Assembly: GCA_905215345.1 (NCBI GenBank)
Contig: CAJMPR010000030.1
Location: 1-40,354, forward strand
DNA: 40,354 bases
Origin: an uncultured bacterium
GTDB lineage: Bacteria; Bacteroidota; Bacteroidia; Bacteroidales; Bacteroidaceae
Direction of reading: 5' to 3'
Below the pieces are notes generated by a model, which worked only from the letters and a program-made list of their open reading frames with translations, made no database searches and was not told the origin of the DNA. This document shows positions 1-8,714 of the stretch, piece by piece (position 1 is the first letter of the stretch; the number at the start of each line of letters is the position of its first letter). The position numbers were made by a program, and so were the translations under genes.

Positions 1-70
1 CTTGTGATAATTTTAGCTGATAACTCCTTAACTCCTCATTTAACTCATAACGGGAAAATAATGAAGTAAA

Positions 71-101
71 TACCCCTTCCCCTTTAGGAGACCGAGGGGT
101 A
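71..101 (-). terminator. possible weak terminator after the ECF sigma gene
   Basis: Read on the minus strand, TACCCC and GGGGTA form a short stem just after the sigma-factor stop codon, followed by a T-rich but interrupted stretch. The stem is only about 6 bp and the tract is not a clean T run. It may only reduce read-through into whatever lies beyond the window edge. Confidence 0.3.
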
Positions 102-102
102 G

Positions 103-645
103 CTATTTCAGTAATATCTCCTTGAGCCGCGTGAGCGCTTTCTGCAATTGTGCATCCACTGTTTTCACACTGATATTAAGCTCTTCCGCCACTTGGGCAT
201 AGCTCTGCTTTTCTTCGCGGATGCGGATAAATACTTCCCGGCAACGTTCCGGTAAACGGTCGAGGGCTTTGACATAGCGGGCAAAGAGTTCCTCACTGAT
301 AAGGGTATCTTCGGGAGAATCGGCTTGACCGGCAGGTTCGGGGAGGCTGTCGGTAGATAATGTAGTATGGCGCGATTCCTTTTCCAGGTAATTAATCGAA
401 GCGTTCTTGGTAAGAATAAAGCAGTAATCTTCAATACTGCGTACTTCCGGTAATGTGGTACGTTGTTCCCAAAGCCGCATAAAAACGTCGAGAACAATTT
501 CTTGTGCCCATTCTTGGTTTCTTACGTAATAGTAAGCAATACGGAAAAGGCGGTCGTAAGTCAGGTCATAAAAACTCCGGAAGGCTTGTTGCGAGTCTTC
601 ATTCTTCATTTGGCGGAGGTATCGTCTGACTTCTTGTTCGGTCAT
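103..645 (-). CDS. RNA polymerase ECF-type sigma factor
   Basis: A 180-residue sigma-70-family protein of ECF type. Region 2 covers roughly residues 20-90 (YDRLFRIAYYYVRNQEWAQE, then DVFMRLWE, the -10 recognition helix). A linker rich in S, P and E follows, then region 4 at about 125-178 (LPERCREVF, YAQVAEELNISVKTVDAQL, a helix-turn-helix). It has no signal peptide or membrane segment. It starts 6 bases after the hemW stop codon on the same strand and is probably co-transcribed with it. In Bacteroides such sigma factors are usually followed by a FecR-type anti-sigma gene and a SusC/D pair, which would lie beyond position 1. That is family knowledge and is not seen here. It differs clearly in sequence from the second ECF factor at 4939. 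Confidence 0.9.
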   Translation of the reverse strand: MTEQEVRRYLRQMKNEDSQQAFRSFYDLTYDRLFRIAYYYVRNQEWAQEIVLDVFMRLWEQRTTLPEVRSIEDYCFILTKNASINYLEKESRHTTLSTDSLPEPAGQADSPEDTLISEELFARYVKALDRLPERCREVFIRIREEKQSYAQVAEELNISVKTVDAQLQKALTRLKEILLK

Positions 646-651
646 ATTACT

Positions 652-1785
652 TTAGCCTTCTATAAACATCAGGTCGCTGATGATACCGTCCGATATAAAA
701 ATTCCCTCCCGGGTAAGACAGAGATGGTTATCTTCTATTTTCAGTTTCCCGTTTTCCAGATACGGATGTGCCATATCCATACAGTATTGCCGCATTTCCG
801 CACCGAATACTTGTTCCAGTTTATCCATCGGGATGCCCCACATGGTACGGATGGAAGTCATGATATATTCGTTGTAGCGGGTGGTGCGGTCACGGTATTC
901 CGTTTCGAACTCCCGGTTACCTTCTTCCACAGAGTTCATATACCTTTCCAGGGAAGCGACGTTCCACTCGCGGGTACGAGTGTTGAAAGAATGTGCCGAG
1001 GGACCGCAACCCAGGTAAGGGATGCCTTTCCAATAAGATGTATTATGCCGGGAATAGCGTCCCGGACGGCAGAAGTTGGAAATTTCATAGTGTTCGTATC
1101 CGGCGGCGGTAAGTGTGTCTATCAGGGTTGAGAAGAATCGCACGCTGCTTTCTTCGTCCACTTCGCGGATGCGCCGGGCATGCAGCAGTTCATAAATGCG
1201 CGTTCCTTCTTCGTACGTCAGGTGATAGGCGGAGATATGTTCTATATGAAGGTTGACAGCCTGTTGCAAGTCGTATATCCAATGTTCATCCGTTTCACCG
1301 GGCAGACCGTAGATGAGGTCGATGCTGATATTGTCGAAACCGACCTGGTGGCAACGGCTTACGGCTTCAATGGCTTGTGCGGCATTGTGTCTGCGGTTTA
1401 GTAACTTCAGGGTGGTATCGTCAAAGGTCTGTATCCCCATACTGATGCGATTGAAAGGAAGACGGTGCAGCATAGCGACGTATTCTTCCGTCAAATCATC
1501 GGGGTTAGCTTCGAGAGTGATTTCCTGACAATGCTTCATTCCATATACTTGGTGGATTGTTTTAAATACCTGCCGGAAATCTTCTTCGGCAAGTTGCGAG
1601 GGGGTACCTCCACCGAAATATATGGTTTCAATAGCTTCTCCTTGCAGATAGTCCCGGCGCATTTCGAGTTCTTTACATAGGGCACGGATATAGCGTTCTT
1701 TCAGTTCGCTGCGCGTAGTGGAATAGAAATCACAATAGATGCAGCGTGTCTTGCAAAATGGGATATGTATGTAGATACCTGCCAT
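652..1785 (-). CDS. hemW: heme chaperone HemW (HemN-like radical SAM protein)
   Basis: A 377-residue radical-SAM protein. The N-terminus carries the Fe-S cluster motif CKTRCIYC (C11, C15, C18; CX3CX2C), followed by GGGTPS and an EANPDDL segment of the SAM-binding barrel. The C-terminal winged-helix-like HemN domain spans about residues 290-375 (YNEYIMTSIRTMWG). The length fits HemW, which delivers heme, rather than true coproporphyrinogen dehydrogenase HemN (about 450 residues). Older annotations call it oxygen-independent coproporphyrinogen III oxidase. It heads a two-gene minus-strand unit with the ECF sigma gene and diverges from the PUL regulator at 1955. It looks like a conserved core gene next to an accessory locus. 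Confidence 0.92.
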   Translation of the reverse strand: MAGIYIHIPFCKTRCIYCDFYSTTRSELKERYIRALCKELEMRRDYLQGEAIETIYFGGGTPSQLAEEDFRQVFKTIHQVYGMKHCQEITLEANPDDLTEEYVAMLHRLPFNRISMGIQTFDDTTLKLLNRRHNAAQAIEAVSRCHQVGFDNISIDLIYGLPGETDEHWIYDLQQAVNLHIEHISAYHLTYEEGTRIYELLHARRIREVDEESSVRFFSTLIDTLTAAGYEHYEISNFCRPGRYSRHNTSYWKGIPYLGCGPSAHSFNTRTREWNVASLERYMNSVEEGNREFETEYRDRTTRYNEYIMTSIRTMWGIPMDKLEQVFGAEMRQYCMDMAHPYLENGKLKIEDNHLCLTREGIFISDGIISDLMFIEG

Positions 1786-1807
1786 AAACTGTACGGTTGA
1801 TTGCGGG

Positions 1808-1815
1808 CAAAGATA
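1808..1815 (-). promoter_or_regulatory. -7 box of the hemW promoter
   Basis: On the minus strand the bases read TATCTTTG, matching the Bacteroides -7 consensus TAnnTTTG, 23 bases upstream of the hemW start. No convincing TTTG -33 box was found at the usual spacing, so this rests on the -7 element alone. Confidence 0.5.
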
Positions 1816-1911
1816 CGATAAATTTTTCCCTTTGATTGAGTGAAACCCCTTCTTTACGGGTATTTAGTTATAAAATGAGAACCCAAAGCTCGGTGAGCGC
1901 TGTTTTTTTCT

Positions 1912-1919
1912 TATATTTG
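1912..1919 (+). promoter_or_regulatory. -7 box before the propeller/AraC regulator
   Basis: TATATTTG matches TAnnTTTG and lies 35 bases before the ATG at 1955. No good -33 element is visible, as is common at Bacteroides promoters that need an activator. It lies in the 169-base gap shared with divergent hemW. Confidence 0.5.
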
Positions 1920-1954
1920 TGCCGCTCTCCAAGCAAAGGAGTCATTAATATCGT

Positions 1955-4735
1955 ATGAAAAGCATTGTACTAAGACATATCATCTTATTCTTTGTTCTGC
2001 TCACTTCTTGCGCTATCTATTCGCAGCCCTATTTGTTTCGTGGCATGTCCGTCACCGAAGGGCTTTCCGATTTGGTAGTGAATGCGCTGTACAAAGACTC
2101 TATCGGCTATGTCTGGATAGGTACGGGTAATTCTCTGGAGCGTTTTGACGGTGTTCATTTGAAACATTTTCTTATTCCCGGTGGCAATGAAAAGTTGAAA
2201 CGGGTGAATGCGGTTGCCGAAATGGAAGGTAATCAGATTTGGATGGGAAACGGTATGGGGCTATGGCGTGTGAACCGTGAACTGCAATATCTGGAGCCTA
2301 TTGCGGCTGAAACGATAGGTTGCGGGGTACGCTCGTTGCTGCCCGACGGACGGGGAACACTCTATATAGGCAGTGAAGCAGGCTTATTTATATATCGCGA
2401 CGGACAGTTGGAACGGATACTGATAGATCCTAATGTGCTTTCTTCCGCCAACGTTATCAATGGTCTGGAGCTTGACGGTGACGGTTTGTTATGGATGGCT
2501 ACTTCAAACGGACTTTACTCTCTGGGATTGGCAGAGCATAAAATTACCCCTTATCATTTTGTAGTAGATAGCAAGCATACATGTTCTTATAATGATATTA
2601 CCCGTATCGGTCCGATGCTCTATCTGGCGACGATGGGACAGGGGATTATCTGTTTCGATACCCGTACAAATAAGTTCGGATACTATCTGGACGTAGATTG
2701 CAATGTAATTTCTTCGCTTTCCAGTGACGGAAAAGATTTGCTGTATGTAGGTACGGATGGTAATGGCGTGCATTTCATTTCTACCGGACAAGGCAAGATA
2801 GTCCGTTCTTTTCAACATGCAAGCGGCAAGGATGAAAGCCTGCGTTCCAACTCCGTTTATTCTTTATTGGTAGACAGAGACGGCCTGATTTGGGTGGGAT
2901 TCTATCAGTTGGGCTTGGACTATACGCTTTATCAAAGCGGGTTGTTCCGTACTTATAACTATTCCCCCTATTTCGATACAAAGGATATGCCGGTGCGTAC
3001 CATTACTTTCCAAGGTAGTGAAAAGTTGATTGGTTCCCGCGACGGATTGTTTTATATTGATGAAGAGAGGGGACGCTTTGCCGCTTTCACCACTCCCCGG
3101 TTACGTTCCAGCATGATAATGTGCAGTTATGCTTTTCAGGGTAAGTATTATATAGGAACTTATGGTGGTGGTATGTATGTTCTTGATCCGTCGACGCTTA
3201 CGGTCAGTGACTTTGAGCCGGAAGTCTTGGAACCTTTTGTGAAAGGACAGATTTTCAGTATCAAAGCCGATGCGCAGTTATGCCTTTGGATAGGTACTTC
3301 ATCCGGCCTTTTCCGTTATAAAGACGGCAAGTTGCTGAACCATTACACAAGCGCCAACTCCAAACTGCCCGACGGCAATGTTTATGAAATCTACTTTGAC
3401 TCTACCCATAAAGGATGGATATGTACCGAGAATGGACTTTGCATCTGGGACCCTTCCTCGGAGAGCCTCAAAACAGATATCTTCCCGGAAGGATTTATTC
3501 ATAAAGAGAAAATACGAGTAGTGTTCGAAGACTCCCGGCACGACCTTTACTTCTTGCCGGACAAGGGTTCCCTGTGTATATCAGATTTGTCGATGAACCA
3601 TTTTCGCCGGCTGCAACCCAATACGTTGCTCGAAGGCAAAGACGGTATGTTTATACTGGAAGATGAGGAGGGCTGGCTTTGGATAGGAACAAACAACGGA
3701 CTTTATCGTTACGACAAAAAAGAAACTTTCGTCCTTTATCATTTTATAGACGGTATTCCCAGTTCTATTTTTACCTATTGCCCGCCGGTGAAAGATAGCA
3801 AAGGCCGTATATGGATGGGAAATTCCAAAGGGTTGGTCTATATGGATACTCATAAAGAGGATAAGATAAAGCAAAGCGGAAGCCCGATGACGATAACGGA
3901 TGTCTTTGTAAATGGCAAGGAACAAATCAGTCCGGTTTTGTATAAAGATAAATATCGCGTTGAATTAAAGTCTTCTCAGAATAATCTGACTGTTTATTTC
4001 TCTGCTTTCAGTTTTACCGATCCCAGTTATATGTCCTATGAATATCGATTAGAGGGTGAAGATGCGGAGTGGCAGACTTCTATCGGACGTTCTGAAGCAA
4101 CCTATTATGATTTATCACCGGGAAGTTATACATTCAGAGTTAGACGTATCGGAGTGCCGGATTCAGAGGTAAGTATGTCTGTGCACATAGCTACCCCGAT
4201 AATGACCTGGGTAGTGATTTCGTTTGTAATATTAGTGGTTGTTTCATTCTCACTCTTTTATCTCTATAAAAGAAGGAAAAAAGCTGATATTTATGCTGCT
4301 GTGGCTCCTGTAATTGCTACCGTGCAAGAGCAAAAGGTAGTAGCTGAAGAGAAGTACAAGACTAATAAGATAGGTGCCGATGAATGTAAGCGTCTGGCAG
4401 ATAAACTCGAAGACGTAATGCGCCTTGAGAGGGCTTATACAAATCCCGATTTGAAAATAGGCGATTTGGCTACAATGATTGGTACTTCTGCGCACACTAT
4501 GTCCTACCTGTTCAATCAGTATCTGAACCGTAATTATTATGACTACATCAACGACTTCCGTATTGCAGAATTCAAGCGGTTGGTCGACCGGGATGAATAT
4601 TCCAAATATACCCTTAGTGCCCTTGCTGAATTATGCGGTTTCAGTTCCCGCGCATCCTTTTTCCGTTATTTCAAGAAAGCTACGGGGATTACTCCCAATG
4701 AGTATATTCGCAGTATCGGAAAGACGAACGAATAA
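1955..4735 (+). CDS. membrane-tethered AraC-family regulator with two-component-type beta-propeller sensor
   Basis: A 926-residue regulator. After an N-terminal hydrophobic signal/anchor (residues 5-24) come many Reg_prop-type blades (repeated WIGT, GLWRV and GLFRYKDG patterns, about residues 30-640). A Y_Y_Y-like Ig domain follows near 670-740 (YEYRLEGEDAEWQ, then LSPGSYTFRVR). A single membrane segment lies at about 749-770, then a basic YKRRKK stop-transfer, a short charged linker and a C-terminal AraC helix-turn-helix domain (about 815-922, ending GFSSRASFFRYFKKATGITPNEY). This is the sensor and output of a Bacteroides hybrid two-component regulator, but the HisKA, HATPase and receiver domains are absent: no phospho-His box or D..K receiver pattern lies between the membrane and the HTH. 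It probably senses a PUL oligosaccharide in the periplasm and acts directly on DNA, broadly as proposed for SusR. Its target may be the promoter at 4872-4902. Confidence 0.9.
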   Translation: MKSIVLRHIILFFVLLTSCAIYSQPYLFRGMSVTEGLSDLVVNALYKDSIGYVWIGTGNSLERFDGVHLKHFLIPGGNEKLKRVNAVAEMEGNQIWMGNGMGLWRVNRELQYLEPIAAETIGCGVRSLLPDGRGTLYIGSEAGLFIYRDGQLERILIDPNVLSSANVINGLELDGDGLLWMATSNGLYSLGLAEHKITPYHFVVDSKHTCSYNDITRIGPMLYLATMGQGIICFDTRTNKFGYYLDVDCNVISSLSSDGKDLLYVGTDGNGVHFISTGQGKIVRSFQHASGKDESLRSNSVYSLLVDRDGLIWVGFYQLGLDYTLYQSGLFRTYNYSPYFDTKDMPVRTITFQGSEKLIGSRDGLFYIDEERGRFAAFTTPRLRSSMIMCSYAFQGKYYIGTYGGGMYVLDPSTLTVSDFEPEVLEPFVKGQIFSIKADAQLCLWIGTSSGLFRYKDGKLLNHYTSANSKLPDGNVYEIYFDSTHKGWICTENGLCIWDPSSESLKTDIFPEGFIHKEKIRVVFEDSRHDLYFLPDKGSLCISDLSMNHFRRLQPNTLLEGKDGMFILEDEEGWLWIGTNNGLYRYDKKETFVLYHFIDGIPSSIFTYCPPVKDSKGRIWMGNSKGLVYMDTHKEDKIKQSGSPMTITDVFVNGKEQISPVLYKDKYRVELKSSQNNLTVYFSAFSFTDPSYMSYEYRLEGEDAEWQTSIGRSEATYYDLSPGSYTFRVRRIGVPDSEVSMSVHIATPIMTWVVISFVILVVVSFSLFYLYKRRKKADIYAAVAPVIATVQEQKVVAEEKYKTNKIGADECKRLADKLEDVMRLERAYTNPDLKIGDLATMIGTSAHTMSYLFNQYLNRNYYDYINDFRIAEFKRLVDRDEYSKYTLSALAELCGFSSRASFFRYFKKATGITPNEYIRSIGKTNE

Positions 4736-4752
4736 TCTCTGTTTTTCTCTTT

Positions 4753-4792
4753 AGAGTCTCATATTATTAGTTGATACTCAGAGTCTCAAATT
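4753..4792 (+). promoter_or_regulatory. 13-bp direct repeat, candidate operator
   Basis: AGAGTCTCATATT (4753-4765) and AGAGTCTCAAATT (4780-4792) match at 12 of 13 bases and start 27 bases apart. They lie just after the regulator's stop codon and about 80-120 bases upstream of the -33 box at 4872. AraC-family activators commonly bind direct repeats upstream of the promoter they activate. Binding by the neighbouring regulator is inference. Confidence 0.5.
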
Positions 4793-4871
4793 CTTATATC
4801 GCTGTATCAGTGCGTTTTATATACATTTTAGTCTAACTGGATTAAGTGAGATTGATTACCTGCCATAAAGA

Positions 4872-4902
4872 TTTGTTTTCTTTCCTTCTGTCTATATCTT
4901 TG
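4872..4902 (+). promoter_or_regulatory. Bacteroides-type promoter of the ECF/SusCD operon
   Basis: TTTG (4872-4875), a 19-base spacer and TATCTTTG (4895-4902) match the Bacteroides vegetative consensus (TTTG at -33, TAnnTTTG at -7). The predicted start of transcription is near 4909-4912, giving a leader of about 28 bases before the ATG at 4939. It is the best-matching promoter in the window. Confidence 0.75.
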
Positions 4903-4938
4903 TCATCGTAGAACAAATGTAAACCAATAATCTGAGAT

Positions 4939-5454
4939 ATGGAAAACAGTACGATGACTACTTCTCAATTAATCACCGACTCTTACGAACGCTATCACCG
5001 TCAGGTTTATCTTTATATATATTATAAGGTAAACAACCGGGAAGAAGCCGAAGACATCTCCCAAGATGTATTTCTCCGTCTGATGGAATATAAGCAAATG
5101 CTACGCCCGGATACGGTAAAGTTTTTCATTTACACCATTTCCCGTAATCTGGTGAATGATTATCTGCGCCGCTATTACAAGAAGCAGGAAATATCTTCCT
5201 ATCTGTATGACCGTGCTGAAACTTCAACTAACGAAACGGAAAGCCGGATTATTACCAATGACCTGGCGGCATTGGAAGAACGTAAGTTGAATGTCCTTCC
5301 TACCCAGCGCAGAAAGATTTATGCGATGAGTCGCTTTGAGGATAAGTCGGTTGCGGATATTTCTACCGAACTGAATCTCTCGCAGCGTACGGTGGAGAAC
5401 CACCTCCGCATGGGACGTCACGAAATGCGTGAGTATATTAAAATGTGCATATAA
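4939..5454 (+). CDS. RNA polymerase ECF-type sigma factor of the PUL
   Basis: A 171-residue ECF sigma factor. Region 2 is at residues 13-85 (YERYHRQVYLYIYYKV, EEAEDISQDVFLRLMEY, FIYTISRNLVNDYLRR). Region 4 is at about 118-168 (PTQRRKIYAMSRFEDKSVAD, LSQRTVENHLRMGRHEM). Its own good promoter lies at 4872-4902. Only 32 bases separate its stop from the SusC start used here, so it heads the SusCD operon. No FecR-type anti-sigma gene is present next to it, and the SusC-like protein has no N-terminal STN signalling domain. It is therefore unlikely to be controlled by the usual trans-envelope FecA/FecR route. Control of its transcription by the tethered AraC regulator is more plausible. It could direct transcription of the downstream enzyme genes, which is inference. 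Confidence 0.92.
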   Translation: MENSTMTTSQLITDSYERYHRQVYLYIYYKVNNREEAEDISQDVFLRLMEYKQMLRPDTVKFFIYTISRNLVNDYLRRYYKKQEISSYLYDRAETSTNETESRIITNDLAALEERKLNVLPTQRRKIYAMSRFEDKSVADISTELNLSQRTVENHLRMGRHEMREYIKMCI

Positions 5455-5486
5455 TAACGTGAATGTTAATTTTAAATTATAGATGT

Positions 5487-8400
5487 ATGAAAAATGATTT
5501 CTTGAAATTCTCATCGAGAAAGCTTTTTATTTCAGCAGTGCTGGCGTCTGCTTTGCTGACAGGTACTTCGTTACCAGTCTTTGCGGGTGTGATGGATGTA
5601 CAGTCTGTTATGCAGACACGCACTGTGAAAGGTAAAGTTGTAGATGCAACCGGTGAGTCGGTCATCGGTGCCAGTATACTTGAAAAAGGAACTACTAATG
5701 GAGTGATAACGGACATTGACGGAAACTACTCCTTGACGGTTTCTTCACCCCATGCTATCGTGGTAATTTCTTATATCGGTTATAAAACGGTGGAACTGTC
5801 CGCTTCAAGTAAAGACTTGCAACATGTGGTGATGAGTGAAGACTCCGAGGTGCTTGCCGAAGTGGTTGTTGTAGGCTACGGTTCGCAAAAGAAAGAAACG
5901 CTGACCGGAGCTGTAACAGTAGTCAACGACAAGATGTTGAAAGATAAGGGAGCATTATCCAGTCCGGCACAGGCATTGCAAGGACAGGTTCCGGGGGTTA
6001 TCATTACCCGTAATTCTGCCGCTCCGGGTGATGAGAGCTGGAATATGAAACTGCGTGGTTCATTTTCTAAGAACAGCTCCGATCCGTTGATTATCATTGA
6101 TGGAGTAGAGTCGGAATCATTCAGCCAGTTGAACCCTGCGGATATCGAGTCTATCAACTTCCTGAAAGATGCTTCGGCCGCTATTTACGGTAGTAAGGCA
6201 GCAGGTGGTGTGGTACTTATCCAGACCAAGAAGGCGAAAGAAGGAAAAGCAAAGATAGAATATAGTGGTTCGGTGACTGCCAAGTTTGTAGGACTCCAAC
6301 CTACTTTGATGACGATGGATGAATGGGGTAACGCAGTAACCCAAGCCCGTAACAATGACGGTTTCAAGGCAGATGATACCTGGCTGAGATACGTTGCATT
6401 GGCACAGGCCAACAAGGGACACTACATCGACTTAGAGCATAGCCAGAATCCTTTCGGTTCGGCATTTACCGATGTGGCGGATTTTGTATTCTTCGATACC
6501 GACTGGCAAGATATTCTGTGGGGAACGGCAGCGTCCACTTCCCATGAACTGAGTGTGTCCGGTGGAAGCGACAAGTCTACTTACCGTCTGTCGGCCCGAT
6601 ATATGTTCGACGACAGTAACTTGAAGTGGGGTAACAATAACAACCAGCGTTATAATATCCGCCTGAACAATACTTTCCACGTCACCAAGAACTTCGACAT
6701 CGAATCGGTGATTTCTTTCTATCGCCAAGATCAGGTGGCACCGACGCAAGTAAGTTCGGCACTGACTTCTTCCACCCAGCAACCCGGCTTCCCGTCTTCC
6801 ACAATCGACGGCAAGCCTTACGCCTGGGGTACTTGGGGAGCACCCAACTGGTATTGTGAATTGGGTGGTGACAATAAGCTGAAAGTAACGGGTGTTAACA
6901 TCAGTGAAGCGCTTAAATATAAGTTCAACGACCACTTTGATGCAGTAGCTACCTTCGGATATAATACAAACAATGCTATCCGTGATACGCAAGCCAGGTC
7001 TATTGAATGGTACAACTATGCCGGAACGAAGAAAGTGATGACAAATCCTACTACGGATAATACTTATTACGTAAAGTCTTCCGCACGAACGGACTTATAC
7101 ACTATCAATGCTTACCTGAACTGGCATCAGACTTTCGCTGAAAACCATAATCTGTCTGCCATGATTGGTACGCAATATAACTTGAAGGAGTATGATTATT
7201 CCACAACAAAGGCGATGAATATTCTGCCTTCATTGGAAATTATCAACGGTATCGGACAAATTACCTTACAAAATAATGATAAGAAAGGACCGGAGAAATA
7301 TCACGAAGCACTGCTTTCTTACTTCGCCCGTCTGAACTATAATTTCAAGTCCCGCTATTTGCTGGAAGGTAATTTCCGCTATGACGGTTCTTCCAAGTTC
7401 CAACCCGAAAACCGTTGGGCATTCTTTTGGGGAGTATCTGCCGGCTGGCGCCTTAGTGAAGAAGCATTCATCAAGAACCTGAATATCTTCGATGATTTGA
7501 AACTGAGACTTTCCTATGGTACGGTAGGTAACCAGAGCGGTATCGACCGTTACGACGGTGTGCAACTTTATAACTTCAAGCAGAATTCCGGCGCTTTGGT
7601 CGGTAGCGACAAGTTGTCTTATGTAGATACGAACGGCAAACTTCTCAGCAAGGACCGTGAATGGGAAACTATCGGCAACTATAACATCGGTTTGGACTTC
7701 GGTCTGTTTAATAATCGCTTGACAGGTACTGCCGAAGTATTCTGGAAACTCTGTAACAATATGCTGATTGATGTTACTTATCCTGCAACTTTGGGCGATA
7801 AAGCTCCTACCGCCAATCTCGGTAGTTTCAAGGCAAATGGTTTTGAGGGAACATTGAACTGGTCTGATAAGATAGGCAAAGTGACCTACCACATCGGTGG
7901 AACCTTTACCTATACCACCAACGAATTGACAGATAATGGTGGTACCGCGACTATCAAAGATGGTTTGCGCTCCGACCGCGAAGGCTATCCGCTGAACTCT
8001 ATTTTCGGTTTGAAATATGCCGGAAAGATTCAGAATGAGGAACAGTTGGAGAAGTACCAATATAGATATAACGGCAAGAATACTCTTGATATGCCTACCG
8101 TATTACGCTTGGGTGACAATATGTTCGAAGATGTGAACGGTGACGGCAAGCTGACGGAAGAAGATTTTGTTTATCTGGGTACGGATGATCCAAAAATATC
8201 TTTCTCGGTCAACGGTGGTTTGGAGTGGAAAGGCTTCGATCTCTCCGTTATCTTCCAGGGGGTAGGTCGTCGCACTATTTGGCGTGACGGTGATAATAGC
8301 AGTAACGTCAACTGGCGTGTACCGATGAGAGCTGTTTATATGAATACCACTAATCAGTCTGTCGGCAATGTATGGTCGCCCGAAAATCCGAATGCATTCT

Positions 8401-8702
8401 ATCCTACCTATACGAACACCGCTCAGATTAATACCTACAATTATCGTTGTTCGTCCTGGGCTGTGGAAGACGGTGCATACCTTCGTTTGAAGAATGTGAC
8501 GTTAGGTTATACCCTGCCTGCCGAATGGTTGGCAAAGACTAAAGTATTCAGTTATGCACGTGTATATATATCTGGAGCCGATTTGTGGGAAACCAGCAAG
8601 GTCAATGACGGTTGGGACCCTGAAGCTTCCAGTAAAGTGTCTGCCTATGGACGCTATCCGTTCACGAGAAATGTTACTTTCGGATTAAACTTAACCTTTT
8701 AA
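5487..8702 (+). CDS. SusC-like TonB-dependent outer-membrane transporter
   Basis: A protein of about 1071 residues from the ATG at 5487; an in-frame ATG at 5463 adds 8 non-signal residues and is less likely. A signal peptide ends near VFAG. A carboxypeptidase-regulatory-like domain follows (about 45-115: VKGKVVDATGESVIGASI, DGNYSLTV). The TonB box is in EVVVVGYGSQKKETLTGAV, then come the plug (NPADIESINFLKDASAAIYG) and a 22-strand-type barrel ending in FGLNLTF with the typical terminal Phe. There is no STN domain. It forms the import pore with the SusD-like lid protein encoded 12 bases downstream and would take up oligosaccharides by TonB energy. The exact ligand cannot be read from sequence. 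Confidence 0.95.
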   Translation: MKNDFLKFSSRKLFISAVLASALLTGTSLPVFAGVMDVQSVMQTRTVKGKVVDATGESVIGASILEKGTTNGVITDIDGNYSLTVSSPHAIVVISYIGYKTVELSASSKDLQHVVMSEDSEVLAEVVVVGYGSQKKETLTGAVTVVNDKMLKDKGALSSPAQALQGQVPGVIITRNSAAPGDESWNMKLRGSFSKNSSDPLIIIDGVESESFSQLNPADIESINFLKDASAAIYGSKAAGGVVLIQTKKAKEGKAKIEYSGSVTAKFVGLQPTLMTMDEWGNAVTQARNNDGFKADDTWLRYVALAQANKGHYIDLEHSQNPFGSAFTDVADFVFFDTDWQDILWGTAASTSHELSVSGGSDKSTYRLSARYMFDDSNLKWGNNNNQRYNIRLNNTFHVTKNFDIESVISFYRQDQVAPTQVSSALTSSTQQPGFPSSTIDGKPYAWGTWGAPNWYCELGGDNKLKVTGVNISEALKYKFNDHFDAVATFGYNTNNAIRDTQARSIEWYNYAGTKKVMTNPTTDNTYYVKSSARTDLYTINAYLNWHQTFAENHNLSAMIGTQYNLKEYDYSTTKAMNILPSLEIINGIGQITLQNNDKKGPEKYHEALLSYFARLNYNFKSRYLLEGNFRYDGSSKFQPENRWAFFWGVSAGWRLSEEAFIKNLNIFDDLKLRLSYGTVGNQSGIDRYDGVQLYNFKQNSGALVGSDKLSYVDTNGKLLSKDREWETIGNYNIGLDFGLFNNRLTGTAEVFWKLCNNMLIDVTYPATLGDKAPTANLGSFKANGFEGTLNWSDKIGKVTYHIGGTFTYTTNELTDNGGTATIKDGLRSDREGYPLNSIFGLKYAGKIQNEEQLEKYQYRYNGKNTLDMPTVLRLGDNMFEDVNGDGKLTEEDFVYLGTDDPKISFSVNGGLEWKGFDLSVIFQGVGRRTIWRDGDNSSNVNWRVPMRAVYMNTTNQSVGNVWSPENPNAFYPTYTNTAQINTYNYRCSSWAVEDGAYLRLKNVTLGYTLPAEWLAKTKVFSYARVYISGADLWETSKVNDGWDPEASSKVSAYGRYPFTRNVTFGLNLTF

Positions 8703-8714
8703 AGACTGACTATT

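Noticed and set aside
1..60. Start of a FecR-like anti-sigma gene on the minus strand
   Set aside because: One minus-strand frame is open to the window edge but has no start codon. The visible pattern is a tandem TAACTCCT (21-28, 29-36), so nothing can be claimed.
4736..4938. Small gene or RNA between the regulator and ECF genes
   Set aside because: No open frame of useful length and no strong fold was seen. The gap is explained by the direct repeat and the promoter.
7266..8060. Long minus-strand open frame (264 codons) inside the susC gene
   Set aside because: It lies wholly opposite a well-supported SusC-like sequence with intact motifs and shows no domain or signal of its own. The same holds for the minus-strand frames at 6432-6992 and 36215-36778.
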